Shown: piece after piece, positions 33,117 to 42,418 of the stretch
How the letters are laid out: each line of letters starts with the position of its first letter
How positions within the stretch are numbered: the stretch's first letter is position 1
DNA from: Paramagnetospirillum magneticum AMB-1
GTDB lineage: Bacteria > Pseudomonadota > Alphaproteobacteria > Rhodospirillales > Magnetospirillaceae
DNA length: 64,000 nucleotides
Direction of reading: 5' to 3'
Assembly: GCF_000009985.1 (NCBI RefSeq)
Contig: NC_007626.1
Location: forward strand, 434,001-498,000
Notes under the pieces: generated by a model
Database searches by the model: none
What the model was told of the DNA's origin: nothing
Seen by the model: only the letters and a program-made list of their open reading frames with translations
Position numbers and translations under genes: made by a program

Positions 33117-33280
33117 CGTAACTCCTGTCTTTCCGCGCCATCCGGGCTAACCGGATGGCCATTCCCGCCAATTCGGACGAAGAGTACCGCTATCAAAGGG
33201 GATCGGAAAGTACGAATGACCGAGGGCTATGTCATTGGGGAGAGGACGCAGGTCGCCTGATTACAGGTATATTACATGCT

Positions 33281-33967
33281 TTATTTTTCGACGCCGGGAT
33301 GCAGGGCCAGGGACTGGCCCGCCGTCTGGCCGGCCTGGAAGGCCGAGGCTTCGACTTTCTTGCCCGATGCCCGGCCTCGGCGAAGATTGAGGTTCAGCTT
33401 TTCATATTCGGCGTCGACGACGGCGTGACGGACCACCACCAGGTCCCGGCCGGAGCTTCGCCGGTTGGCCTCGTCCCGCTCGTCCTTCATGGCGATCAGC
33501 TTCTCGGCGATGGACACGGCCATGCCGAACTGGAACGAGCTTTTTTCATCCCGGCGATGATGAATGAAGCGCTGGCTGCGGACATAGTGGTCCCAGCCGC
33601 CCCGCATGGCGGCCATGACCACGTCGTAGACGTAATGGGCCATCTCGATGCCGGGGCGCAGCCCGAAGAAGACATAGCGGATGCCGGCCTCGTCCTTTTC
33701 CAGCCAGACCTTGCAGTCGCAATAGGCGGCGATGGCGGGAACGCAGGCGGAGATGGGCTGGCGCTGCTTGCGCCTGGTGTCGATGACCGCCCTCTCGCAC
33801 TGCTCCTCGCGGATGTCCAGATCGCTGACCGACAGGTCATGCTGGTCGAGAAGCTCGGCGACCTTGGCGGCGGCCGCCAGGGCTTCCTCCTCGGTGCAGC
33901 CGTTGGCGGTGGTCTTGGCCCGCAGGGCCTGCAGCCGCGCCTTCAGCTTGTCCAGGTCGGTGGCCAC
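33281..33967 (-). CDS. DUF2786-domain protein (core copy)
   Basis: This 228-residue protein has LQALRAKTTANGCTEEEALA at the N-terminus, ACVPAIAAYCDCKVWLEKDE in the centre and SSFQFGMAVSIAEKLIAM toward the C-terminus. It matches the islet copy at 13324-14025 along its length but with GC-rich codons. Function is unknown. It lies 7 bp downstream of the MYG1-like gene and may be co-transcribed with it. Confidence 0.8.
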   Translation of the reverse strand: MATDLDKLKARLQALRAKTTANGCTEEEALAAAAKVAELLDQHDLSVSDLDIREEQCERAVIDTRRKQRQPISACVPAIAAYCDCKVWLEKDEAGIRYVFFGLRPGIEMAHYVYDVVMAAMRGGWDHYVRSQRFIHHRRDEKSSFQFGMAVSIAEKLIAMKDERDEANRRSSGRDLVVVRHAVVDAEYEKLNLNLRRGRASGKKVEASAFQAGQTAGQSLALHPGVEK

Positions 33968-33974
33968 GGGGGGC

Positions 33975-34859
33975 TCAGCCCGCCGCCAGACGTGCCAGAG
34001 CCACCGCTCCCTCGCGGGACCGCGCGCCGCAGACGAACCGGGCGGGATGGCAGAAGGTGGCGTCGGCGATGCCGGTCAGGGCGGCGAAGGCCTCGTCGCG
34101 CAGGCCGCCCCAGCTCTCGGGCAGGGGGTGGCGCTGGGCGAAGGACCCGCGTTCCGGCGGCACGGCGCTGCAGGTCCAGGCCGCTCCCGCCGGGCGCACC
34201 ACGTAAAGGGCCCGGTCCAGTCCCAGGTCATGGATGGCGTCCTCCCACGGGACCCTGGTGTCGAGGACGATGATCCTGGCATCGCCAGCGCCGGCGGCGG
34301 CCTGGGCCACGGTGGTTTCCGCCTGAACCGAGGCCGAAGCCCGGGCACAGGCCCGCTCCAGCACCAGGGCGGCAATGTCGGCGGCCTGCAGGAAGGCGGC
34401 GTTCTCGTCGCGCCCATCCTCGACGAAGGTGGCGTTGAAGGCCTCGATGACGGTGGAGAAGTGACCGGGCGTGGGCGTCATGGCGCCGTTGTCCATCAGG
34501 TCCACGTCGCGGACCAGACCGGTATCCACCTTGGCGACCACCCGGGCGACGGCGTCCGCCGCCAGCCCCGGCAGCAGCGTGCCGATCGCGGCCGCTCCGA
34601 AGTCCCGCCAGACCAAGCCCGCCGAGCTGTAGGGCTCGCCATTGGGGCGCAACGGTTTGTCGCGCATGTGATGGTCATAGCGACGGGTGCCGGGATCGTA
34701 GAGTCCGCCCACGTCGAACACCACCGCCGCCGCGTCCCAGTCCTGCTGATCGCGCGACCGGGCCAGTTCGATCCGGCCACCGCAGGAGGCGCGCAGAATG
34801 GCGAAGGCAAAGACGTCGTCGGCGTGAAACGTGCCGTTATGGGTGGCGACCTTCAGCAT
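33975..34859 (-). CDS. MYG1-family protein (predicted metal-dependent nuclease/hydrolase)
   Basis: This protein of about 294 residues starts MLKVATHNGTFHADDVFAFA. The THNGTFHADD motif, VVFDVGGLYDPGTRRYDHHM and the later VDTGLVRDVDLMDNG are the metal-ligand motifs of the MYG1 family, related to DHH phosphoesterases. Eukaryotic MYG1 is a 3'-5' RNA exonuclease; the bacterial role is less clear. ATG 34859 fits the family start. A longer frame upstream reads through the tRNA-Leu gene and is not coding. Confidence 0.88.
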   Translation of the reverse strand: MLKVATHNGTFHADDVFAFAILRASCGGRIELARSRDQQDWDAAAVVFDVGGLYDPGTRRYDHHMRDKPLRPNGEPYSSAGLVWRDFGAAAIGTLLPGLAADAVARVVAKVDTGLVRDVDLMDNGAMTPTPGHFSTVIEAFNATFVEDGRDENAAFLQAADIAALVLERACARASASVQAETTVAQAAAGAGDARIIVLDTRVPWEDAIHDLGLDRALYVVRPAGAAWTCSAVPPERGSFAQRHPLPESWGGLRDEAFAALTGIADATFCHPARFVCGARSREGAVALARLAAG

Positions 34860-34937
34860 TGCGGGCTCTCGGTTGATGGTTCGGGGCGGAAAACGAAAAA
34901 GGCGGCTGATGCCGCCCCCTGACCCACGGAAATGAAA

Positions 34938-35023
34938 TGGTGCCCCAGGCCGGACTCGAACCAGCACGCCGTTGCCGGCAACAGATTTTGAGTCTGCCGC
35001 GTCTACCATTCCGCCACTGGGGC
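34938..35023 (-). tRNA. tRNA-Leu (CAA)
   Basis: The minus strand gives GCCCCAG at the 5' acceptor, paired with CTGGGGC, discriminator A and an encoded CCA. The anticodon loop CTCAAAA gives CAA. A class II variable arm and the T-arm GGTTCGAGTCC are present. Length is 86 nt. Confidence 0.95.
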
Positions 35024-35103
35024 ACCGCAAGAATGGTGGCGGGATCATAGCGAGTGCGGAGGGGCGGTCAACGGATTTCCGTTGGCCGCCCCTCTGGCTG
35101 TTC

Positions 35104-38100
35104 CTACACGCTGAAATATTTGGCCTGGGGATGCACGGTGACGATGGCCGAGGTGGATTGCTCGGGCTCGAGCTGGAATTCCTCGGACAGCGTCACGCCG
35201 ATGCGCTCGGCGCCCAGCAGGGACAGCAACTGGGTCTGGTCCTCGATGCGCGGGCAGGCGGGATAGCCGAACGAGAAGCGCGAGCCGCGATAGTTCTGCT
35301 TCAGCAGCCTGTCCATGTCGGCGGCGTCCTCGGCGGCGAAGCCCAGTTCCGAGCGGATGCGCTTGTGGACGTATTCGGCCATGGCCTCGGCCATCTCCAC
35401 CGACAGGCCGTGCAGGTAGAGGTAATCCTGGTACTTGTCGGCCTTGAACCAGTCCTGGGCCACCTCGGTGGCGCGCTTGCCCATGGTCACCACCTGCAGG
35501 CCGATGACATCCCTGACCGGGTCGGATACGGGCCGGAAGAAGTCGGCGATGCACAGACCGCCGTCCTTGGCCTGACGCGGGAAGGGGAAACGGGCCACCT
35601 CCGTGGTGCCGTCCTCGGCGAACAGCACCACGGAATCATTGTCGCTGGCCGCCTTCCAGTAGCCGTAGACCGCCTGGGGCCGCAGGATTTCCTCCTTGGC
35701 GCAGCGCTTGAGCATGTCCATGGCGACGGGACGGATCTCCTTATGCGCCCAGGCCTTGAACTCCTCGATGCTCTTGCCCTGCTTCCGATAGCCCCAGTGG
35801 AACTGGTAGAGCATGGTCTCGTTGAGGAAGGGGATCAGGTTCTGCAGCGGCGCCGACTCGATCACCCGGGCGCCCCAGAACGGCGGCACGGGGGCGGGAA
35901 CATCCTTGTGCAGCTCGGCGCGGCGCAGGTTGATCTCGTCCCAATCCACCGGACGGGTGGCGGGCTGGGCCGCCTCGCCCAGGGTACGGGACGGCGAACC
36001 GGGGCGGTGTGGGCTGGCCGCCTTGGCCGCCACATGGGCGTCGAAAGAGCCATCGGCCACCTTGGCCATCAGGTCCAGGCCGTCGAAGGCGTCGCGGGCA
36101 TAGGCCACCCGGCCCGAGCCATAGGCCTTGGAGCAATCCTCCTCCACGTATTTGCGGGTCAGCGCCGCACCGCCCAGCAGGACGGGCACGTCCAGGCCGG
36201 CATTGGTCATCTCCTCCAGGTTCTCGCGCATGATCACCGTGGACTTGACCAGCAGGCCGGACATGCCGACGGCGTCGGCCTTGTGTTCCTTGGCCGCCTT
36301 GATGATCTCGGCCACCGGCTGCTTGATGCCGATATTGATCACCTTGTAGCCGTTGTTGGTCAGGATGATGTCCACCAGGTTCTTGCCGATGTCGTGGACG
36401 TCGCCCTTCACCGTGGCCAGCACCATGGTGGCTTTCTGCTGCCCGTCGGCCTTTTCCATGTGGGGTTCGAGGAAGGCCACCGAGGCCTTCATGGTCTCGG
36501 CCGATTGCAGCACGAAGGGCAGCTGCATCTTGCCCGAGCCGAACAGCTCGCCCACCACCTTCATGCCGTCGAGCAGCAGGGTGTTGATGATGTCCAGCGG
36601 CTTCCAGCCCTCTTCCATCACCTGGGCGAGGTCGTCCTCCAGCCCGGTGCGGTCGCCGTCGATGATGCGCTGCTTCAGGCGGTCCTCGGCCTTGGCCGGG
36701 CGCTCCTTCTTGATCTCGGCGGCCTTGCGGTCGCCGAACAGGGCGATGTAGCGCGACAGCGCCTGCGGGTCGCGGTCATAGATCAGGTCCTCGGCGGCCT
36801 TGACCTCTTCCTCGGGCAGGGTGTGCAGCGGCACGATCTTGGAGACGTGGACGATGGCGCCCGTCATGCCGCGCTTGATGGCGTGGTCGATGAACACCGA
36901 GTTCAGCACCTGGCGCGCCGCCGGCTTCAGGCCGAACGAGACGTTGGACAGGCCCAGCACGATGCCGCATTCGGGCATCTCGCGGGTGATCATCTCGATG
37001 GCGTCCAGGGTCTCTACCGCCAGCTTGCGGTCGTCCTCGTTGCCGGTGCAGATGGTGAAGGTCAGGGGATCGAACAGCAGGTCACTGGCGGGCAGGCCGT
37101 GCTTGGTCACCGCGAAGTCGTACAGGCGCTTGGCGATGCGCAGCTTGGCGGCCGCGTCCTTGGCCATGCCGTCTTCATCGATGGTCAGTGCCACCACGGC
37201 GGCGCCGAACTTGCGGGCCAGGACCAGCCGGTCGGCGGCGTCCTTCTCGCCATTCTCGAAATTGATGGAGTTGAGGATGGCCTTGCCGCCATAGAGCTTG
37301 AGACCGGCTTCCAGCACCGGCAACTCGGTGGAATCGATCACCAGCGGCGTGGTGACGGCACCGCGCAGACGGCTCACCACCTCGGTCATGTCGGCGACCT
37401 CGTTGCGGCCGACGAAGGCGGTGCAGACGTCCAGAGTATGGCTGCCTTCCTTGACCTGCTCGCGGGCGATGGCGGTGATGCCGTCCCAGTCCTCGGCGTC
37501 CTGCAGGTCACGGAACTTCTTCGAGCCGTTGGCGTTGCAGCGCTCGCCGATGGACAGGAAGGCGTTCTCCTGGCGCAGCGGCACCTGGGTGTAGAGCGAG
37601 GCCACCGAGGGCACCCAGTGGACGGAGCGCTTCACCGGATTGGGGCGGTACCCGTTGCCGATGCGCTTCAGCATCTCGTTGGTGGCGCTGATATGCGGCG
37701 GGGTGGTGCCGCAGCAGCCGCCCAGCAGATTGGCACCGGCGGACACGAAGCGCTCGTGCCACACCGCCAGTTCGGCGGGCAGCAGGGGATAGCGGGTCTG
37801 GCCGTCCACCAGTTCCGGCAGTCCGGCATTGGGCTGGATCGAGACGAAGCCGGTCCAGTTGTCGATCAGCCACTTGAAGTGCTCGCCCATCTCCTGCGGC
37901 CCGGCGGCGCAGTTGAGGCCCATCAGCGGCACGCCGAGGCTTTGCACCACCGTGGCGGCGGCGGCGATGTCGGCGCCCACCAGCAGGGTGCCGGTGGTTT
38001 CCACCGTCACCTGGACGAAGACGGGAACGTCGGTGCCGGCCGCGGCATTGGCGATCTTGCAGCCGTTGACGGCGGCCTTGATCTGCAGCGGGTCCTGGCA

Positions 38101-38577
38101 GGTCTCCACCAGGAAGGCGGAAACACCGCCGGCGATCTGGCCCGCCGCCTGGATGACATAGGCTGCCTCCAGCTCGTCATAGCCGATATGGCCCAGGCTG
38201 GGCAGCTTGGTGCCCGGCCCGATGGCGCCGAGGACGAAGCGGGTGCGGCCGTCGCCCTTGAACTGTTCGGCGGCTTCCCAGGCCAGCTCGATGGCCGCCT
38301 GGTTCAGTTCGTGGGCGCGCTCGGCGATGCCGAATTCGGCCAGGGTGATGGGCGAGGCGCCGAAGGTGTCGGCCTCCACCATGTCGGCGCCCGCCTCGAA
38401 GTACCGGGCGTGGATGCCCCGGATCACGTCGGGCCGCGACTTGACCAGGATCTCGGTGCAGTTCTCCAGCCCTTGGAAATCCTTCTCCACGGACAGGTTC
38501 ATGGCCTGCACCAGGGCGCCGGTGCCGCCGTCGCACAGCAGGACATGTCGGGAGAGATGGTCGAGAATATTGGTCAT
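35104..38577 (-). CDS. metH: Cobalamin-dependent methionine synthase
   Basis: This protein of about 1157 residues methylates homocysteine using methyltetrahydrofolate and cobalamin. Domains in order are a homocysteine-binding barrel with zinc ligand motif NLLGGCCGTTPPHI, a pterin-binding domain (LSIGERCNANGSKKFRDL), the cobalamin-binding domain with VKGDVHDIGKNLVDIIL, and the C-terminal reactivation domain (RFSFGYPACPRIEDQTQLLS). I choose ATG 38577 because MTNILDHLSRHVLLCDGGTG begins the first domain; an upstream start would add 15 residues from repeat DNA. It is the third gene after the ArsR/methyltransferase and metF genes. Confidence 0.96.
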   Translation of the reverse strand: MTNILDHLSRHVLLCDGGTGALVQAMNLSVEKDFQGLENCTEILVKSRPDVIRGIHARYFEAGADMVEADTFGASPITLAEFGIAERAHELNQAAIELAWEAAEQFKGDGRTRFVLGAIGPGTKLPSLGHIGYDELEAAYVIQAAGQIAGGVSAFLVETCQDPLQIKAAVNGCKIANAAAGTDVPVFVQVTVETTGTLLVGADIAAAATVVQSLGVPLMGLNCAAGPQEMGEHFKWLIDNWTGFVSIQPNAGLPELVDGQTRYPLLPAELAVWHERFVSAGANLLGGCCGTTPPHISATNEMLKRIGNGYRPNPVKRSVHWVPSVASLYTQVPLRQENAFLSIGERCNANGSKKFRDLQDAEDWDGITAIAREQVKEGSHTLDVCTAFVGRNEVADMTEVVSRLRGAVTTPLVIDSTELPVLEAGLKLYGGKAILNSINFENGEKDAADRLVLARKFGAAVVALTIDEDGMAKDAAAKLRIAKRLYDFAVTKHGLPASDLLFDPLTFTICTGNEDDRKLAVETLDAIEMITREMPECGIVLGLSNVSFGLKPAARQVLNSVFIDHAIKRGMTGAIVHVSKIVPLHTLPEEEVKAAEDLIYDRDPQALSRYIALFGDRKAAEIKKERPAKAEDRLKQRIIDGDRTGLEDDLAQVMEEGWKPLDIINTLLLDGMKVVGELFGSGKMQLPFVLQSAETMKASVAFLEPHMEKADGQQKATMVLATVKGDVHDIGKNLVDIILTNNGYKVINIGIKQPVAEIIKAAKEHKADAVGMSGLLVKSTVIMRENLEEMTNAGLDVPVLLGGAALTRKYVEEDCSKAYGSGRVAYARDAFDGLDLMAKVADGSFDAHVAAKAASPHRPGSPSRTLGEAAQPATRPVDWDEINLRRAELHKDVPAPVPPFWGARVIESAPLQNLIPFLNETMLYQFHWGYRKQGKSIEEFKAWAHKEIRPVAMDMLKRCAKEEILRPQAVYGYWKAASDNDSVVLFAEDGTTEVARFPFPRQAKDGGLCIADFFRPVSDPVRDVIGLQVVTMGKRATEVAQDWFKADKYQDYLYLHGLSVEMAEAMAEYVHKRIRSELGFAAEDAADMDRLLKQNYRGSRFSFGYPACPRIEDQTQLLSLLGAERIGVTLSEEFQLEPEQSTSAIVTVHPQAKYFSV

Positions 38578-38589
38578 CGGTCGTTCCTT

Positions 38590-38655
38590 TGATGCCGTCA
38601 TGCCCAGACTTGATCCGGGCATCCATGGATCGCCGGGTCAAGCCCGGCGATGACG
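38590..38655. repeat. Extragenic palindromic repeat between metF and metH
   Basis: GATCCGGGCATCCATGGATC and CGCCGGGTCAAGCCCGGCGA occur in tandem as palindromic units of the type common between genes in alphaproteobacteria (CCGGG-TCAAG-CCCGG). It may stabilise or attenuate the metF-metH transcript. Confidence 0.6.
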
Positions 38656-38662
38656 AGAAAAA

Positions 38663-39559
38663 CTAGCCGGCCGCCTTCGGCCGCACGCCCAGGATGTGGC
38701 TGATGGCATAGGCCAGGTCGGCGCGGTTCAGGGTGTAGAAGTGGAACTGCTCCACCCCTTCGGCGGCCAGGATGCGGCACTGCTCGGCGGCCATGGTGGC
38801 GGCCACCAGTCGCCGGGTCTCCGGGTCGTCGTCCAGGCCCTCGAACAGGTCGGCCATCCAGCCGGGAATGCTGGCGCCGCAGGCCGCCGAGAACTTCTGC
38901 ACCTGGGCGAAATTGGTCACCGGCAGGATGCCGGGCAGGATCGGCACGGTGATGCCCGCCTGGGCGGCGCGCTCGCGGAAGGCCAGGAACACCGCCGGGT
39001 CGAAGAAGTACTGACTGATGGCCCGATTGGCGCCGGCGTCGATCTTGCGCTTCAGATTGTCGAGATCGAACTCGGCCGAAGGGGCATCGGGATGCTTCTC
39101 CGGGTAGGCGGCTACGGAAATTTCGAAGTCGGCGATGCGCTTCAGGCCCGTGACCAGATCGGCGGCATAGGCATAGCCCTGGGGATGGGCAACGTAGGGC
39201 TGGCCATCGGGCATGTCGCCGCGCAGGGCGACGATGTGGCGGATGCCCTCGTCCCAGTAGCGCCGGGCGATGTCGTCCACCTCGCCCTTGGCGTGGCCGA
39301 CGCAGGTCAGGTGGGCGGCGGGCTTGAGCGCCGTCTCGCGGGCGATGCGCACCACGGTCTCGTGGGTGCGTTCCCGCGTGGTGCCGCCGGCGCCATAGGT
39401 CACCGAGACGAATTGCGGCGCCAGGGGAGCCAGCCGCTGGATGCACTCCCACAGCGAAACCTGCATCTTTTCGGTCTTGGGAGGGAAGAACTCGAAGGAG
39501 ACGCTGACCGGCTTGCGGCAGGCGGTGGCGATGGGCAATTCGGGGCGGGGGAGACTCAA
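38663..39559 (-). CDS. metF: Methylenetetrahydrofolate reductase
   Basis: This 298-residue flavoenzyme barrel makes the methyl donor used by MetH. Motifs are VSFEFFPPKTEKMQ, VSVTYGAGGTTRERTHETVV, HLTCVGHAKGEVDDIARRYW, IVALRGDMPDGQPY and ANRAISQYFFDPAVFLAFRE. Its start overlaps the regulator stop by 4 bp (ATGA). The gene is 86 bp upstream of metH, so the pathway enzymes are encoded as one unit. Confidence 0.95.
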   Translation of the reverse strand: MSLPRPELPIATACRKPVSVSFEFFPPKTEKMQVSLWECIQRLAPLAPQFVSVTYGAGGTTRERTHETVVRIARETALKPAAHLTCVGHAKGEVDDIARRYWDEGIRHIVALRGDMPDGQPYVAHPQGYAYAADLVTGLKRIADFEISVAAYPEKHPDAPSAEFDLDNLKRKIDAGANRAISQYFFDPAVFLAFRERAAQAGITVPILPGILPVTNFAQVQKFSAACGASIPGWMADLFEGLDDDPETRRLVAATMAAEQCRILAAEGVEQFHFYTLNRADLAYAISHILGVRPKAAG

Positions 39560-40548
39560 CGCGTCGCTCCTGTGGACTTGGAATCCGGAAAGGGTTTTTG
39601 GGCGGTCCAGACCACCACGGTCAAGGGTTCGCCGGGAAGGCGGGTGACAGGGCCGGGCTCCAGCCCGGCGGCGCGCAGCCAGCCTTCCACCTCGGCATCC
39701 TCGAACCCCAGGCGGCGGTGGGCGTGCTGGTCGCGCAAGCTCTCCTCGCCATGGGGGGCGAAGTCGACGACGGCCAGCCGGCCGCCGGGCTCCAGCACGC
39801 GGGCGGCCTCGGCCACCAGGGCGGCGGGGTCGGTGGCGTAGTGTAGCACCTGATGAATGGTCACCGCGTCGGCGGTGGCGGCGGGCAGGGGCATCTGGGC
39901 GATGTCGCCCTGGCGCACCATGCAGTTGCTGAGGGAAAGGCGTTCGAGATTGGTGCGGGCGACGGAGAGCATCTCACGCGACAGGTCGATGCCGATGGCG
40001 CGTTCCACATGGGGGCCCAGCACCTCCAGCACCCGGCCGGTGCCGGTACCCATGTCCACCAGATCATGAATGCGGCGCCCGGCGAACACGGCCAGCAGGG
40101 CCTTTTCCACCTCGGCCCCGTCCACCTGCAGCGAGCGGATCTCATTCCAGCGCGACGCGTTGTCGCGGAAATAGGCCTGGGCCTTGTCGGCGCGTCCGGC
40201 GCGGATGGACGCCAGCCGCTGGCCATCCAGGGTCAGGGTTTGATCGTCGCCGGGCAGCAGGTCCAGCAGGCGGCGGGCCACGGCGCCGCCCCGGCCCTTG
40301 GCGGCCAGGCGATAGAACACCCAGGCCCCCTCGGGAAAGCGGTCGAGCAATCCGGCCTCGCACATCAGCTTCAGATGGCGCGAGACGCGCGGCTGGCTCT
40401 GGCCCAGGATTTGAGTGATCTCGGTGACGGTCAGCTCGCCCTGGGCGAGCAGGTGCAGCAGCCGAAGCCTGGTCGGCTCGGCGGCGGCCCGCAATCCCGT
40501 CAGCAAGGTTTCCATTCCAGGGGGCTCCCGTTCACACTCGAAAAACAT
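39556..40548 (-). CDS. ArsR-family regulator fused to a SAM-dependent methyltransferase
   Basis: This 330-residue protein has an N-terminal ArsR winged helix (about residues 1-95; LTVTEITQILGQSQPRVSRH) and a class I methyltransferase domain (about 150-320; DLVDMGTGTGRVLEVLGPHV, then IDLSREMLSVARTNLERLSL). Such fusions head met operons in many alphaproteobacteria and probably sense SAM or SAH to control metF and metH. No cysteine metal-site pattern of metal sensors is evident. It overlaps metF by 4 bp, consistent with autoregulation of its own operon. Ligand identity is inference. Confidence 0.88.
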   Translation of the reverse strand: MFFECEREPPGMETLLTGLRAAAEPTRLRLLHLLAQGELTVTEITQILGQSQPRVSRHLKLMCEAGLLDRFPEGAWVFYRLAAKGRGGAVARRLLDLLPGDDQTLTLDGQRLASIRAGRADKAQAYFRDNASRWNEIRSLQVDGAEVEKALLAVFAGRRIHDLVDMGTGTGRVLEVLGPHVERAIGIDLSREMLSVARTNLERLSLSNCMVRQGDIAQMPLPAATADAVTIHQVLHYATDPAALVAEAARVLEPGGRLAVVDFAPHGEESLRDQHAHRRLGFEDAEVEGWLRAAGLEPGPVTRLPGEPLTVVVWTAQKPFPDSKSTGATR

Positions 40549-40792
40549 ATAAACATATCTTTATGCGGATATGAAGCATTGATTGCTTGCCAGGCGAATC
40601 TCGGGTCTTTGCCCTATGGTGCGGATTTGCCACATGATTCGCCGTGTGGAGGCTGGATTTTCCTTTCCCCTCTAGCCATTAGATCGGGACTGTGATACCT
40701 CGGAATATTGGGGGGGCAAGTGGCTCCTGACCTCGGGTGACGCCTCGGCGTGCCCGTTTTCTTATTCGTAAGGTACAGAAGGTACGCAGCCC

Positions 40793-41605
40793 ATGAATGC
40801 CTCGCGCCGGACCATCGCCCGCCTCGTCGCTCCTGTTCTTGCCCTGGCGCTGGTCGCCGGTTGCGCAACGCCGCCGCCTGCGGACGACAAGGAGGCCGTT
40901 GCCGAGTGGGAGCAGGTCAATGATCCGCTGGAGCCCATGAACCGGGCTGTCTTCGAATTCAACCTGGCCGCCGACAAATACGCCATCAAGCCGGCGGCCG
41001 AGGGGTATCGTGCCGTCATGCCGAAGTTCGGGCGCGAGCGGGTGCACAATATCCTGTCCAACCTGAACAGCCCGCTGGTTTTCGCCAATGACCTGCTTCA
41101 GGGCGAGGCCGACCGCGCCGTCCAGACTTTCTTCCGCGCCATGCTGAACAGCACCTTCGGCCTGGCCGGCTTTATCGACGTCGCCACCCCGGCGGGGATC
41201 CCCCCGCATGAGGAGGACATCGGCCAGACCCTGGCGGTGTGGGGCGTGGGCGAGGGGCCGTTCCTGATGCTGCCCATCTTCGGACCGTCCAATCCCCGTG
41301 ATACGGTGGGCTTGGTGGCCGAGATGTTCGCCGATCCCTTCGATCTGGCCATGGCCAATATCGGCAGGGAATACATCAGCTACGCCCGCATGGGCATGAC
41401 CGGCCTGGACAAGCGCGAGGATCTGCTCGACACCCTGGACGAGATTCAGCGGACGTCGCTGGACTATTACGCCTCGCTGCGTTCGCTGTATCGCCAGCAT
41501 CGCGCGTCCGAGATCAAGAACGGCCGCGGCGGCGGGGAAAAGATCCCGGCTCCGGGGCTTTCGCGCACAAAGAGTGGTGAAGAGCTCTCCCAATCGGCGC
41601 AGTGA
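40793..41605 (+). CDS. mlaA: MlaA (VacJ) outer-membrane lipoprotein
   Basis: This 270-residue component of the Mla pathway removes misplaced phospholipids from the outer leaflet. It has a lipoprotein signal (MNASRRTIARLVAPVLALAL, then VAGCA with the lipidated cysteine). Family motifs are NDPLEPMNRAVFEFNLAADK, LNSPLVFANDLLQGEADRAV and GEGPFLMLPIFGPSNPRDTV. It is followed directly by mlaC. The rest of the mla operon is not here. Confidence 0.93.
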   Translation: MNASRRTIARLVAPVLALALVAGCATPPPADDKEAVAEWEQVNDPLEPMNRAVFEFNLAADKYAIKPAAEGYRAVMPKFGRERVHNILSNLNSPLVFANDLLQGEADRAVQTFFRAMLNSTFGLAGFIDVATPAGIPPHEEDIGQTLAVWGVGEGPFLMLPIFGPSNPRDTVGLVAEMFADPFDLAMANIGREYISYARMGMTGLDKREDLLDTLDEIQRTSLDYYASLRSLYRQHRASEIKNGRGGGEKIPAPGLSRTKSGEELSQSAQ

Positions 41606-41628
41606 CAGAGCATAGGCCGGAAAAAGCA

Positions 41629-42270
41629 ATGATTTCGCGTCGTTCCCTTATCGTCGTCCTGGCCGGGGCCTTCCTTGGCCTCGGGTCCGATTGCGCCATT
41701 TCGGCCGAGGCCGATCCCAAGGCTTTTGTCACCCAACTGGCGGCCAAGGCCATGGAGACCATGACGGTCAAGGGATTGTCCGATGCCGAGCGCAACCAGC
41801 GCTTCCGGACCCAGTTCACCACCGAGGTCGATCTGTCGGAGATCGGCAAGTTCGTTCTGGGCCGTCATTGGCGCACCGCCACTCCGGAGCAGCAGCAGGA
41901 GTTCCTCAAGGCCTTCGAGGATATCGTGGTCTTGACCTGGGCGACCCGGTTCAAGGATTACGGCGGCGACCTGCGTCATGTGGTGACCAACGTCGCCGCC
42001 GATGGCGACCGTATCATCGTCGTCGATTCCAAGGTCGAGCGCGACCACCAGACGCCCATCAATCTTCAGTGGAAGCTGAAGAAGGGCGAGCTGGATCTTC
42101 GGGTCGTCGATCTGGTGGTCGAAGGTGCCTCCATGGCCATTACCTACCGCAATGAGTACGCGGCGGTGATTCAATCCAATGGCGGCAAGATCGACGGGCT
42201 TCTGGGCGCCTTGCGAACCAAGATCGCCGAGATGCAGGCCCCCGGCAAGGACGCCACCAAGTCCAACTGA
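41629..42270 (+). CDS. mlaC: MlaC periplasmic phospholipid-binding protein
   Basis: This protein of about 213 residues has a signal peptide (MISRRSLIVVLAGAFLGLGS) and an MlaC/Ttg2D domain: FRTQFTTEVDLSEIGKFVLG, WRTATPEQQQEFLKAFEDIV and VRVVDLVVEGASMAITYRNE-like segments. It shuttles phospholipids between MlaA and the inner membrane ABC complex. ATG 41629 is chosen to begin the signal peptide; a GTG at 41602 overlapping the mlaA stop is an alternative. Confidence 0.9.
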   Translation: MISRRSLIVVLAGAFLGLGSDCAISAEADPKAFVTQLAAKAMETMTVKGLSDAERNQRFRTQFTTEVDLSEIGKFVLGRHWRTATPEQQQEFLKAFEDIVVLTWATRFKDYGGDLRHVVTNVAADGDRIIVVDSKVERDHQTPINLQWKLKKGELDLRVVDLVVEGASMAITYRNEYAAVIQSNGGKIDGLLGALRTKIAEMQAPGKDATKSN

Positions 42271-42418
42271 GCCCTCCGGGCAATTCCAGCCAGTTCCAGA
42301 CTATCGAACGTCACATGTGGCGGGCGATGGTCTGTTCATGGTTGCCCCTTGCCGGGGCGCAAGCCTTCAGCCTGCTTGGCTGCTGGCGGAGCCAGCGTCG
42401 GACGTGAAGCGGACAGCC

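Noticed and set aside
34860..35048. N-terminal extension of the MYG1-like gene
   Set aside because: The extended frame reads through tRNA-Leu; the family start is at 34859.
40549..40792. Possible SAM-type riboswitch upstream of the ArsR/methyltransferase-metF-metH operon
   Set aside because: I could not find a convincing conserved core or expression platform in the leader; the encoded regulator is a sufficient explanation.
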